Positions 19,079-27,500 of a stretch of DNA of 64,000 bases are shown in pieces. The position numbers and the translations under genes were made by a program. Every line of letters begins with the position of its first letter. Position 1 is the stretch's first letter. The DNA is from Streptomyces xantholiticus (GTDB lineage: Bacteria; Actinomycetota; Actinomycetes; Streptomycetales; Streptomycetaceae): the NCBI RefSeq assembly GCF_014651015.1, contig NZ_BMWB01000017.1:62001-126000 (forward strand), written 5' to 3'. The notes under the pieces are model-generated. The model saw nothing but the letters and a program-made list of their open reading frames with translations, made no database searches and was not told where the DNA came from.

Positions 19079-19933
19079 TCAGCCGGCGCGTACCGCCGTG
19101 ACCGTGAACCGTTCGACCTCGGCGACATGGCCCCCGGTGGACGCGACGACGGTCAGCACCGCTCCGCCTTGGCCGGCGAAGGTGACGGACGACCGCCAGG
19201 GCTGTCCCTTGCCGCCGGCCGACGTGCAGCAGGAGGTGCCCAGCGGCGCCGCCGCCGACGGCTGCCGCACCTCCACGCGAACGCTCTCGTCCACGCCGGT
19301 GATCCGTCCCCCGACCGGGAGCGGGGAGCTGACGGTCGACCCGTAGGCGGGCGTGGTGAGGGAGAACGTCGTGTCGTCGGTGCCCACCACCTCCCACGGG
19401 GCATCCGGTCCGGCGCCGAAGCGCACAAGGTGGACGACCGCCGCGGTGCCGGTGGACTCGGTCCCGCTCAGACCGACTCCGATACGGGCCTGCCGGCCGT
19501 CGACGGACCGTGAGGTGACCCGGTCGAGGCCCTCGAAGCCCAGGTAGTGGCGGGTGAAGGAGAGCGCGGTCTGTTCCGCGTCGAGATGCCACGGCTGGTG
19601 GCCGCCGGAGCGGAACTCGCCCTCCCAGTCCTCGGCTTGGGCGAGCGTGGCGAACGGCCACATCGGCAGAAGGCCCCGGAAGCCCGGGACGGACTCGCCC
19701 CGGCCGGGCGCGGACGCGGACGCCGTCGGCGATGCGCCGGTGGGCGGGGCGGTGGTGGGCGGGGCGGTGGTCGCCTCGGACGCGGAGACGCCGGGCGAGG
19801 GCGAGGTCGCCCCCGTTCCGCCGGACGGTGACGCCGAGGCGTCCGTGGAGCCGCCGGAGCCCGTGCAGCCGGTGAGGACCAGGGTGGTCGCGGCGGCCAC
19901 GGCAACGAGTCGGGATGCGAGCCAGACGTTCAT
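19079..19933 (-). CDS. Secreted lipoprotein of unknown function
   Basis: 284-residue putative lipoprotein. The signal peptide VAVAAATTLVL with lipobox LTGC gives an N-terminal Cys at about residue 23, followed by a long Ser/Thr/Pro/Ala-rich linker (residues about 25-75) that would span the cell wall. The globular part (from about residue 80, GFRGLLPMWPFATLAQAEDW) ends with Ig-like beta segments. GGGGG at 19936-19944 supports the ATG at 19933. It lies 28 bases after the hoxX stop and may be co-transcribed with it. The family is common in Streptomyces but its role is unknown to me. Confidence 0.75.
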   Translation of the reverse strand: MNVWLASRLVAVAAATTLVLTGCTGSGGSTDASASPSGGTGATSPSPGVSASEATTAPPTTAPPTGASPTASASAPGRGESVPGFRGLLPMWPFATLAQAEDWEGEFRSGGHQPWHLDAEQTALSFTRHYLGFEGLDRVTSRSVDGRQARIGVGLSGTESTGTAAVVHLVRFGAGPDAPWEVVGTDDTTFSLTTPAYGSTVSSPLPVGGRITGVDESVRVEVRQPSAAAPLGTSCCTSAGGKGQPWRSSVTFAGQGGAVLTVVASTGGHVAEVERFTVTAVRAG

Positions 19934-19961
19934 CGATCCCCCAGGGAGCAGGTGACGGCCG

Positions 19962-21734
19962 TCACATCGGCCGTACAGGCCATCGTGCCACTCCTCCGCC
20001 GGATCCCGCCGCACGACCGTGTTCCGACAGGCCGGTCCCTGCCGCGGTATCACGGTGGTCGTCGATGCCACCCGGCACCGGCTCCTTGCGGACGAACGCC
20101 CGGCGCAGGGCGTGGTACGGCGCATCGGCATCGGTGAAGACGCGCAGCATGCGGGCGAGTTCCTGCTCACGGTAGGCGGCCAGCGGCGTGGCGGACTCGC
20201 GCCGCTCGTGCTCCGCCTTCTTCGCGGCGACGCGCAACTGCCCCGCCGGCAGGGCCGCCAGGCGGGCCGCCCACCGGGTGACCTCACCGGTGAACTCCTG
20301 CGGCCCGCAGTTGACGACCCGGTCGACGAGCCCCGCGCTCAGCGCGGCCGCCGCGGACACCGGACGGGCCTGTCGGGTGAGCCGCTCGGCCATGGGGGCG
20401 CCCACCCGGCGCGGCAGCGTGTATGTCCAGTACTCCGACCCGTACAGGCCCATGAGCCGGTAGTGCGGATTGAGGACCGAGCCGGAGCGGCACCAGACTT
20501 CATCCGCGGCCAGGGCGAGCATGACCCCGCCGGCCGCGGCGTTGCCGCCGATCGCGCTGACGACGAGCCGGTCGGTGGTGGTGAGGACGGCCTCGACGAG
20601 GTCGTTCATGGCGTTGATGTTGGCCCAGGATTCGGCGGCGGGGTCGGCCGCGGCCTCGATGACGTTCAGATGGATGCCGTTGGAGAAGAAGTCCCGATGA
20701 CCGCCGAGCACCAGGACGGAGGTGGGACGTGAGCAGGCGGCCCGGTAGGCGTACAGCAGGCGGCGGCAGTGACTGGTACTCATCGCCCCGCCCGGGAACG
20801 AGAAGGAGAGCACCCCGACCGGCCCCTCCTCCCGGTAGCGGATGTCGGACCAGGTCCGGCGGCCCTCGGCGGGCTGCGGTGGGGCGGCCGGCTCCGGCAG
20901 CCGCGGCAGCCGCCCGGCGAGTGCCGTCGTGGCGGGCAGTTTGCAGGCGCGCGGCAGACCGGGGGCGCTGTGCGGCCGCAGTTCGGGGATCCACACCGCG
21001 CCGTCCGCCGTGGCGCGGCAGACCGCACCCGCACGGGTGGCCAGCAGGTCGCCGGGCCGGCCGCGCAGGCCGTCCTCCGGGTGACCGCCGTGCAGGAACC
21101 ATTCGGCGCCGAGCAGTTCGTCCCGTACGCCGGGCTGCGAGTCGGCGCCGCGCAGCTTGCGGAGCACCGTCTCCGTGCTGTCGTCGTCCCAGGAGATCCG
21201 GCGCGTCTCCTGCCGCAGGTACGGCCGGGTCCGTACGGCGCCGGTCCGCACCAGATCCGCCTGCGGCCGGGGCGGGCGGCCGCGGGCGAAGCGGTCGACC
21301 GCCAGCAGCACGGCGTCGAGCGCGGCGTCGGACAGCTCGTTCCGGTACAGGTCGCTCTTGGCCACGCGCGGGACGCGGAAGTCCGCGGTGGCCCAAATGT
21401 CGCCGGCGTCCATCTCCGCTTCGGCCTGGAGCACGGTGACACCCCACTCGGCAGCGTCCTCATGGATCGCCCAGTCCAGAGAGGACGGCCCGCGGTCGCC
21501 CGCCGGCCCCGGATGCACAACGAGACAGGTGTGGGCCGACCATACGTCCTGCGGTACGACGGCCTTCAGCATGGGCGCGACAACCAGGTCGGGCCGGTGT
21601 CTGTGGACGGCGGCGCGTACGGCGGCGCCGTCGGGCGTCACCTCCAAAGGCACGGCGTGCCCCCGGTCACGCAGCTCGGCCTGGACGCGCTGGGTCAGGC
21701 TGTTGCAGGCACTGGCGACGAGCAGAATGCGCAT
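19962..21734 (-). CDS. hoxX: Hydrogenase maturation protein HoxX (formyl-CoA decarbonylase type)
   Basis: 590-residue two-domain protein. The N-terminal half is related to methionyl-tRNA and sugar formyltransferases (RILLVASACNSLTQRVQAEL, VVHPGPAGDRGPSSLDWAIH). The C-terminal half is a crotonase/enoyl-CoA hydratase fold (GGHRDFFSNGIHLNVIEAA, AIGGNAAAGGVMLALAADEV, NPHYRLMGLYGSEYWTYTLP). In HoxX, formyl-tetrahydrofolate is converted through formyl-CoA to CO, the ligand of the NiFe site of hydrogenases assembled under air. ATG 21734 fits the family N-terminus. No hydrogenase structural or Hyp genes occur in the window, so the client would be encoded elsewhere. The family is clear; the role here is inferred. 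Confidence 0.88.
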   Translation of the reverse strand: MRILLVASACNSLTQRVQAELRDRGHAVPLEVTPDGAAVRAAVHRHRPDLVVAPMLKAVVPQDVWSAHTCLVVHPGPAGDRGPSSLDWAIHEDAAEWGVTVLQAEAEMDAGDIWATADFRVPRVAKSDLYRNELSDAALDAVLLAVDRFARGRPPRPQADLVRTGAVRTRPYLRQETRRISWDDDSTETVLRKLRGADSQPGVRDELLGAEWFLHGGHPEDGLRGRPGDLLATRAGAVCRATADGAVWIPELRPHSAPGLPRACKLPATTALAGRLPRLPEPAAPPQPAEGRRTWSDIRYREEGPVGVLSFSFPGGAMSTSHCRRLLYAYRAACSRPTSVLVLGGHRDFFSNGIHLNVIEAAADPAAESWANINAMNDLVEAVLTTTDRLVVSAIGGNAAAGGVMLALAADEVWCRSGSVLNPHYRLMGLYGSEYWTYTLPRRVGAPMAERLTRQARPVSAAAALSAGLVDRVVNCGPQEFTGEVTRWAARLAALPAGQLRVAAKKAEHERRESATPLAAYREQELARMLRVFTDADAPYHALRRAFVRKEPVPGGIDDHRDTAAGTGLSEHGRAAGSGGGVARWPVRPM

Positions 21735-21977
21735 GGCGGCCCTCCCGCGATCGCTGCCGCCCTCGGTCCGGTGGCGCACCCGGTCCGCACCGTATGGCCG
21801 GCAGATCCCCGTAGGAGGATCCCGTACTTCGGAGCGCTTCGTGAAGGGTTCCACCGAAATGCCGGGTCCGATGCGGAGTGACCGCCCAGCGGGGAATTGC
21901 CCATTGACCTGACCGCCGGGAAGGGCGTTCCATGGATATAAAGGACACATAAGGCTGCTGACAGGAGGCGGCCCACC

Positions 21978-22445
21978 ATGACCACCCACGCAGACATCGA
22001 GCAACACCCGGACCTGGCCGAGATGCGTTCCCGCTTCGAGCGGGCGACCAACACTCCGCGCGCCCAGGCCGTTGAGACACTGGCCCTTGTCACGGGTCTC
22101 TACCTGGCGGCCTCGCCATGGATCGCCGGCTTCAGCGGGCTGACCAACCTGGCCGTGTGCAATCTGATCACCGGTGTCGCCTTCGCCCTGTGCATGGGCG
22201 GCTTCAGCTCCGCTTACGAACGCACCCACGCCATGGCATGGACGGCATGCGCCATCGGCGTATGGACGATCATCTCCCCCTGGGTCGTCGCCGGCGCGAT
22301 GGACACGACCCGCAGCATCGTCAACAACGTCATCGTCGGCGCGGTCGCGCTGCTCTGCGGCCTGGCCATGGCCGCCGCGGCCGGCCTGCGGGGCGGCGGA
22401 GTCCGCAACCGCAGGCGCGGTCCCGGTCCGAGCCCCATCGGCTGA
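21978..22445 (+). CDS. SPW-repeat membrane protein
   Basis: 155-residue membrane protein with four predicted helices. It contains two SPW motifs (LAASPWIAGFSGL near residue 45 and WTIISPWVVAG near 104), the mark of the SPW family, whose function is unknown. AGGAGG eight bases upstream of the ATG fixes the start. The last codons and stop are part of a 24-base-period direct repeat. It is convergent with the MFS gene across a strong hairpin. Family members are often stress-induced in Streptomyces, but nothing in this sequence shows how it is controlled. Confidence 0.85.
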   Translation: MTTHADIEQHPDLAEMRSRFERATNTPRAQAVETLALVTGLYLAASPWIAGFSGLTNLAVCNLITGVAFALCMGGFSSAYERTHAMAWTACAIGVWTIISPWVVAGAMDTTRSIVNNVIVGAVALLCGLAMAAAAGLRGGGVRNRRRGPGPSPIG

Positions 22446-22467
22446 CCCGCTCCGAGCCCCATCGGCT
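22427..22467 (+). repeat. Direct repeat at the SPW gene 3' end
   Basis: TCCGAGCCCCATCGGCT occurs at 22427-22443 and again at 22451-22467 (period 24). The stop codon of the SPW gene is between the copies, so the second copy looks like a tandem duplication of the gene's tail. Confidence 0.75.
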
Positions 22468-22485
22468 CACCATCACCGCTCATGA

Positions 22486-22520
22486 CGAAGGCCCCGGTGA
22501 AAGGAGCGCCGGAGCCTTCG
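22486..22520. terminator. Bidirectional hairpin between SPW and MFS genes
   Basis: CGAAGGC-C-CCGG pairs with CCGG-A-GCCTTCG around an 11-base loop, with one mismatch. It lies between two convergent genes. Confidence 0.7.
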
Positions 22521-22534
22521 CTCCGCCCTGCCGG

Positions 22535-24082
22535 TCAGCCGCCGCCCGGACGGACACCGCCTTGGAGGCGCTCGAGGTCGGAGGGGCGCACCTGGATGAC
22601 GAGGAGCGCGATCAGTGCTGCCAGCACGGCGAAGACCGCGGCCATGACGAAGGCGGCCGAGATGCCGGCGGTGAGGACCTGGTCGTCCCACGGCGGCGGG
22701 AGTTCACCGGTGCGCTGGAACGCGAGCCGTTCCGCCGGGGTGGCCTCGGCCAAGAAGCGCGGTATCCGGTCCTTCGCCGCGTTGACGCTGGCCGTGCCGA
22801 AGACCGTGACCAGGATCGACAGTCCCAGGGAACCGCCCACCTGCTGGGTGGCGTTCAGCAGGCCGGACGCCGCGCCCGACTCGTGCGTCGGCACGCCGGA
22901 GAGCGCCATCAGGGTCAAGGACACGAACTGCATCCCCATGCCGAGGCTGAAGACCAGCATCGGCCCGAGGATGCTGCCCGCATAGGTGGAGTGGATGTCG
23001 GTGAAGGTCAGCCATGCCAGCCCGGCGGCGGCCAGGACCGCACCGGTCACCATGAACGGCTTGGGACCGTACCTCGGCAGCAGCTTGGAGGCCATGCCGG
23101 CCCCGACCGCGATGACCGCGCTGACCGGGAGGAAGGCGAGGCCGGCCTGCAGGGGACCGAAGTCCAGCACGTTCTGGACGAAGAGGGTCAGGAAGAAGAA
23201 CATGCCGAACATGGCGGCGGCGAGCGCCAGCATCATGCCGTAGGTGCCCGCACGGTTGCGGTCGGCGAACATGTGCAGCGGTGTGATCGGCTGCTTGGAG
23301 CGCCTCTCCACCATGAGGAAGGCCGTGAGCAGCACCACCGCCGCCCCGAACGACGCCAGGGTGTAGACGTCGCGCCAGCCGTCCTGGGCGGCGCGGATGA
23401 ATCCGTAGACGAGCGCGACCATGCCGAGTGTGGAGGTCAGGGCGCCGGCGAGATCGAATTGGCCGGGGTGGCGCTCCGACTCCTTGATCCAGCGGGGTGT
23501 GGCGACGGCGATGAGCAGGCCGATCGGTACGTTGACGAACAGCACCCATCGCCAGTCGAGCCATTCGACGAGCATGCCGCCGGCCAGCAGCCCGATCGCG
23601 CCGCCGCCGGCGGACACGGCCGCGAACACACCGAACGCCCGGTTGCGTTCAGGGCCTTCGGTGAACGTGGTGGTGATCAGCGCCAGCGAGGTCGGCGAGG
23701 CGATGGCGCCGCCGACGCCCTGCAGAGCACGTGCGGCCAGCAGCTGACCGGGGGTCTGGGCGAGCCCGCCGAGCAGGGACGCCAGCACGAAGAGCAGTAT
23801 GCCGAAGACGAAGACGCGCCGCCTGCCGAGGATGTCACCGGCACGCCCGCCGAGCAGCAGCAGGCCGCCGAAGGTGAGCGTGTAGGCGTTGACCACCCAG
23901 GACAGGCTGGTGGTGGAGAACCCCAGGGAACTCTGGATGTGCGGCAGTGCGATGTTCACGATGGTGATGTCGAGGACCACCATCAGCTGGCACGAGGCGA
24001 TGACCAGGAGCGCCATCCCTTTCCCGCCGCCCCTGCCGGGGGCGGACGGCTGGACTGCGGGAGTCGGCTGCCGGGTCGTCAT
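22535..24082 (-). CDS. MFS drug exporter, DHA2 (EmrB/QacA) family
   Basis: 515-residue proton-driven multidrug exporter with 14 predicted helices. Visible family marks: QLMVVLDITIVNIALPHIQ in helix 1 (motif D1 with the membrane Asp), GGRAGDILGRRRVF (motif A), an Arg-containing loop RALQGVGGAIASP (motif B) and the antiporter motif C segment VSAGGGAIGLLAGGML. The mid-protein linker near residue 200 (RHPGQFDLAGALTST) is typical of DHA2. A perfect 18-base palindrome 40 bases upstream suggests control by a TetR-type repressor not encoded in the window. The drug range cannot be read from sequence. It also adjoins the aromatic catabolic cluster, so export of an aromatic compound is possible. Confidence 0.92.
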   Translation of the reverse strand: MTTRQPTPAVQPSAPGRGGGKGMALLVIASCQLMVVLDITIVNIALPHIQSSLGFSTTSLSWVVNAYTLTFGGLLLLGGRAGDILGRRRVFVFGILLFVLASLLGGLAQTPGQLLAARALQGVGGAIASPTSLALITTTFTEGPERNRAFGVFAAVSAGGGAIGLLAGGMLVEWLDWRWVLFVNVPIGLLIAVATPRWIKESERHPGQFDLAGALTSTLGMVALVYGFIRAAQDGWRDVYTLASFGAAVVLLTAFLMVERRSKQPITPLHMFADRNRAGTYGMMLALAAAMFGMFFFLTLFVQNVLDFGPLQAGLAFLPVSAVIAVGAGMASKLLPRYGPKPFMVTGAVLAAAGLAWLTFTDIHSTYAGSILGPMLVFSLGMGMQFVSLTLMALSGVPTHESGAASGLLNATQQVGGSLGLSILVTVFGTASVNAAKDRIPRFLAEATPAERLAFQRTGELPPPWDDQVLTAGISAAFVMAAVFAVLAALIALLVIQVRPSDLERLQGGVRPGGG

Positions 24083-24122
24083 GGCGCATCGTGCCTCGAA
24101 GAGGTTCCCCTTGCGCGGGCTT

Positions 24123-24140
24123 GTGGACGGGGCCGTCCAC
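24123..24140. promoter_or_regulatory. TetR-type operator upstream of the MFS exporter
   Basis: GTGGACGGGGCCGTCCAC is a perfect 8+8 inverted repeat with a GG centre, 40 bases before the exporter start. TGGAC-type palindromes upstream of DHA2 exporters usually bind TetR repressors; the protein is unknown. Confidence 0.6.
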
Positions 24141-24201
24141 TGTTCGACGTTAATCCCTTCGGGTGACGCGTCACCAGTCGATCAAGCCGGGGCGAACCGG
24201 C

Positions 24202-24600
24202 TCAGGGCAGCATCGCCACCCCGTCCACTTCGACCAGGGCCTGCTCGTCCCACAGCCGCACGATCCCGATGACCGCCATCGCCGGGTAGTCGCGGCCCGC
24301 CAACCGGCGCCAGATACGGCCCAGTTCGGCGGCGTGGGTGCGGTAGTCGGCGATGTCGGTGGCGTAGACGGTCACGCGCGCGAGGTCGTGCGCGGTGCCG
24401 CCGGCAGCGGCGAGGGCGGTGAGGAGGTTGGTGAGAGCGGTCTCGAACTGCCCGGGCAGCGTGTCGCCGACGACCTTGCCGTCCGTGTCGAGCGCGGTCT
24501 GACCCGCCAGGAAGACCAGGCGCGTGCCAGAGGCCGTGACGGCATGGGAGAAGCCGGTGGGCGGTGACAGTTCGACCGGGTTGTGTCGGGACAGGGTCAT
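24202..24600 (-). CDS. RidA-family enamine/imine deaminase
   Basis: 132-residue RidA/YjgF-fold protein that hydrolyses reactive enamines/imines to keto compounds plus ammonia. The active-site Arg is in the VIGIVRLWDEQALVEVDGVA strand, equivalent to Arg105 of E. coli-type RidA, and GFSHAVTASGTRLVFLAGQT is the usual N-terminal strand pair. Its ATG overlaps the stop of the acyl-CoA dehydrogenase gene (ATGA), so the two are translationally coupled. The bifunctional monooxygenase-reductase of this cluster is expected to make an enamine from 2-aminobenzoyl-CoA, so a pathway-specific deaminating role is an attractive inference. Confidence 0.88.
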   Translation of the reverse strand: MTLSRHNPVELSPPTGFSHAVTASGTRLVFLAGQTALDTDGKVVGDTLPGQFETALTNLLTALAAAGGTAHDLARVTVYATDIADYRTHAAELGRIWRRLAGRDYPAMAVIGIVRLWDEQALVEVDGVAMLP

Positions 24601-25736
24601 GCGGGGGTCTCCTCGGGGTGGCGTTCCTCTGCGTAGAGCTCCTTGGCGATGATCGTGCGCTGGACCTCGGTGGCGCCTTCGTAGATGCGCGGGGCGCGGA
24701 CCTCGCGGTAGAGGTGTTCGAGGAGGTGGCCGCGCTGCAGGGCACGGGCTCCGTGCAGCTGTACGGCCGAATCGACCACGTACTGGGCGGTCTCCGTGGC
24801 GAGCAGTTTGGCCATCGCGGAGCGCTTCGGCACATCGGCGGCACCGGCGTCGTACGCGGAGGCCGCGGTGTACACGAGCAACCGGGCGGCTTCCGTACGG
24901 GTGGCCATCTCGGCGACGCGATGGGAGACGGACTGCAGGTCGGCGAGCGGGCCGCCGAAGGCGCGGCGGCTCGACGTGTGGGTGAGGGTCGCATCCAGGG
25001 CGGCCTGCGCCATGCCGACGGCGAAGGCACCGACACTGGGCCGGAAGCGGTTGAGGGTGTTCATGGCGACGCGGAAGCCTCGGTCCGGTTCGCCGAGCAC
25101 ATCGTCGGCGGTGACCGGGACGTCGTCGAAGGTGAGCGCGCCGATCGGGTGCGGCGAGAGCATCTCCAGCGCGCTGCCGGCCAGGCCCGGGCGGTCGGCC
25201 GGCACGAGGAAGGCGGTGACCCCGCGGGCTCCGGCTCCTCCGGTCGTGCGGGCGAAGACGGTGTAGAAGTCGGCCTCGGGGGCGTTGGAGATCCACCGCT
25301 TCTCTCCGCTGAGCCGCCAGCCGCGGTCGTCCGGCACCGCTTTCAGGGCGAGGGCGGCGGCGTCGGAGCCGGCGTCGGGCTCGCTCAGGGCGAAGGCGGC
25401 GACGGCCCGGCCCGCGGCGACGTCGGGGAGCCAGCGTCCGCGCTGCGCTTCGGTACCCGCTTGGACCAGGGGCGAGGTACCGAGGCCCTGGAGGGCGAGG
25501 GCGGTCTCCGCTTCGGTGCAGCCGTGGGCCAGCGACTCGCGGAGCAGGCAGAGTTCGAGCGCACCGGCGGTGAACAGGCGGTCCAGCAGCCCGAGTCGGC
25601 CCAGCTCCTCCACCAAGGGGCGGTTGACGCGGCCGCTTTCACCCTTCTCCGCGAGGGGCCGCAGCCGCTGCGCCGCCAACGTCCGCAGCTCCGCACACCA
25701 GGCGGTCTGTACCGGATCGAGCGAGAATACGGGCAT
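24597..25736 (-). CDS. Acyl-CoA dehydrogenase
   Basis: 379-residue FAD-dependent acyl-CoA dehydrogenase that introduces an alpha,beta double bond. The FAD/substrate region shows ALSEPDAGSDAAAL and WRLSGEKRWISNA; the C-terminal helical bundle carries RRAFGGPLADLQ, HGARALQRGHLLEHLYREVR and IYEGATEVQRTIIAKEL, where the Glu of YEGATE is the catalytic base of the family. The start at ATG 25736 gives the expected length. It is transcribed divergently from the aryl-CoA ligase and coupled to RidA. In context it would act on a cyclohexane- or ring-opened CoA ester in the beta-oxidation stage of aromatic breakdown. Confidence 0.92.
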   Translation of the reverse strand: MPVFSLDPVQTAWCAELRTLAAQRLRPLAEKGESGRVNRPLVEELGRLGLLDRLFTAGALELCLLRESLAHGCTEAETALALQGLGTSPLVQAGTEAQRGRWLPDVAAGRAVAAFALSEPDAGSDAAALALKAVPDDRGWRLSGEKRWISNAPEADFYTVFARTTGGAGARGVTAFLVPADRPGLAGSALEMLSPHPIGALTFDDVPVTADDVLGEPDRGFRVAMNTLNRFRPSVGAFAVGMAQAALDATLTHTSSRRAFGGPLADLQSVSHRVAEMATRTEAARLLVYTAASAYDAGAADVPKRSAMAKLLATETAQYVVDSAVQLHGARALQRGHLLEHLYREVRAPRIYEGATEVQRTIIAKELYAEERHPEETPA

Positions 25737-25804
25737 TCGTGCTCCCACTGAAGTCGGTCCGACGGCAGCCGGACGCCTCTGCCGGGGTGCCCCCGAAAAG
25801 CACG

Positions 25805-25842
25805 GTATCGCGAAGTGTTGACTGTCGTCACCATCACGATAC
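25805..25842. promoter_or_regulatory. Candidate PaaX-type operator in the dehydrogenase/ligase divergent promoter
   Basis: A nested symmetric element: GTATCG (25805-25810), eight bases, TGACTGTCGTCA (25819-25830; TGAC/GTCA arms), six bases, CGATAC (25837-25842). TGACTGYCGTCA and CGATAC recur upstream of the hydratase gene. Binding by the PaaX-family regulator of the cluster is inferred. Confidence 0.5.
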
Positions 25843-25845
25843 GCT
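25818..25845 (+). promoter_or_regulatory. Sigma-HrdB-like promoter of the aryl-CoA ligase gene
   Basis: TTGACT, a 16-base spacer and TACGCT, with the -10 box 34 bases before the ligase ATG. The -35 box overlaps the candidate operator, as expected for repression. Confidence 0.5.
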
Positions 25846-25879
25846 CGCTTGGCGACGCCGACCCGACAGGGGGCGAACC

Positions 25880-27496
25880 ATGGAGCTGACACCCTCGGCC
25901 CACGCCGACACCTTCGCGCGCGACCATCTGCCGCCCGCGGACCAGTGGCCGGAACTTCTCTTCGACCTGCCTTCGCTGCGGTACCCGCAGCGGCTCAACT
26001 GCGGCACGGAACTGCTGGACCGTACGATCGAGCGCTTCGGCGCCGGCCGTCCCGTCTTCCGGTCCGGCGGCGGGGAGGTGTGGTCGTACGGCGACCTGCT
26101 CGAACAGGTCGACCGGATCGCGCACGTGCTCACGGCGGAGCTCGGGGTCGTCCCCGGCAACCGGGTGCTGCTGCGCGGGCCGACGACCCCGTATCTCGCG
26201 GCGTGCTGGCTCGCCGTGATGAAGACCGGCGCCGTCGCGGTCACCGTGCTGGCCCAGCACCGGGCCAAGGAGCTGGCGACGGTGTGCGAGATCGCCGCCG
26301 TCTCGCACGCGCTGTGCGACGTGCGGGCGGTCGACGATCTGGTCGAGGCGGAAGTGCCGGGGCTGCGGATCACCGCGTACGGCAAAGACGCCCCCGACGA
26401 TCTGTTGCGGCTCGCGGGCGCGCGGACGGCGGAACCGTACGAGGCCGTGGCGACCGCGGCCGACGACGTCGCGCTGATCGCCTTCACCTCGGGCACCACC
26501 GGCCGCCCCAAGGGGTGCATGCACTTCCACCGGGACGTGCTGGCGATCGCCGACACCTTCTCCGAGCATGTGCTGCGCCCCGTGCCCGACGACGTGTTCG
26601 CCGGCAGCCCGCCGCTCGGCTTCACCTTCGGACTCGGCGGCCTGATCGTCTTCCCCCTGCGCGCCGGTGCCTGCGCCCTGCTGCTCGAGCAGGCCGGCCC
26701 CGGGCAGCTGCTGCGCGCCATCGCCGAGCACCGGGTGTCGGTGCTGTTCACCGCGCCGACCGCCTACCGGGTGATGCTCGAACAGCTCGACGGTCACGAC
26801 ACCCGTTCCCCTCGGCGCTGCGTCTCGGCCGGCGAGAACCTGCCCGCCGCGACCTGGCAGGCATGGCAGGAGCGGACCGGACTGCGGATCATCAACGGCA
26901 TCGGCGCGACCGAGCTGCTGCACATCTTCATCTCGGCGGCGGACGAGTCGATCAGACCCGGCACCACCGGCGTCCCGGTACCGGGATGGCAGGCGCGCGT
27001 GGTGGACGGCGAGGGGCTGCCGGTTCCGGACGGCGAGCCGGGACTGCTGGCCGTCCGCGGCCCGGTCGGCTGCCGCTATCTGGCCGACGAGCGGCAGACC
27101 CAGTACGTGCGGGGCGGCTGGAACCTCACCGGCGACACCTACGTACGCGATCCCGACGGCTGGTTCCGCTACGTCGCCCGCGCCGACGACATGATCATCT
27201 CGGCCGGGTACAACATCGCCGGGCCCGAGGTGGAGGACGCGCTGCTGCACCATCCCGGAGTCGCGGAGGCCGCGGTCGTCGGCCGGCCCGACGAACTGAG
27301 GGGCCAGATCGCGGTGGCGTACGTCGTACTGCGCGACGGCGCCACGGCCGGCGAGAGGGCCGCCGAGCAGCTGCGTGACTTCGTCAAACAGCGGCTGACG
27401 CCGTTCAAGTGCCCGCGGCGGATCGTCTTCCTGGACTCCCTGCCGCGTACGCCGACCGGCAAGCTGCAGCGGTTCCGGCTGCGAGCCCTAGAGTGA
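25880..27496 (+). CDS. Aryl-CoA ligase, 2-aminobenzoate/benzoate type
   Basis: 538-residue adenylate-forming enzyme that activates an aromatic acid to its CoA thioester with ATP. Motifs: AFTSGTTGRPKGCMHFHRD (phosphate loop), NGIGATELLHIFIS (A5, aromatic-acid pocket neighbourhood), WNLTGDTYVRDPDGWFRYVA (A7-A8) and the catalytic Lys in PRTPTGKLQRF. The GATE-LLHIFISA form is characteristic of the benzoate/2-aminobenzoate-CoA ligase branch. ATG 25880 follows AGGGGGCG and leaves out 47 non-homologous codons of the open frame. Four bases separate it from the PaaX regulator. The substrate 2-aminobenzoate is inferred from the bifunctional monooxygenase-reductase in the cluster; benzoate or salicylate are alternatives. 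Confidence 0.88.
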   Translation: MELTPSAHADTFARDHLPPADQWPELLFDLPSLRYPQRLNCGTELLDRTIERFGAGRPVFRSGGGEVWSYGDLLEQVDRIAHVLTAELGVVPGNRVLLRGPTTPYLAACWLAVMKTGAVAVTVLAQHRAKELATVCEIAAVSHALCDVRAVDDLVEAEVPGLRITAYGKDAPDDLLRLAGARTAEPYEAVATAADDVALIAFTSGTTGRPKGCMHFHRDVLAIADTFSEHVLRPVPDDVFAGSPPLGFTFGLGGLIVFPLRAGACALLLEQAGPGQLLRAIAEHRVSVLFTAPTAYRVMLEQLDGHDTRSPRRCVSAGENLPAATWQAWQERTGLRIINGIGATELLHIFISAADESIRPGTTGVPVPGWQARVVDGEGLPVPDGEPGLLAVRGPVGCRYLADERQTQYVRGGWNLTGDTYVRDPDGWFRYVARADDMIISAGYNIAGPEVEDALLHHPGVAEAAVVGRPDELRGQIAVAYVVLRDGATAGERAAEQLRDFVKQRLTPFKCPRRIVFLDSLPRTPTGKLQRFRLRALE

Positions 27497-27500
27497 TCAC

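Noticed and set aside
22118..24166. 682-codon open frame on the plus strand
   Set aside because: Shadow of the MFS exporter on the other strand; His/Gln/Gly/Arg-rich without domains.
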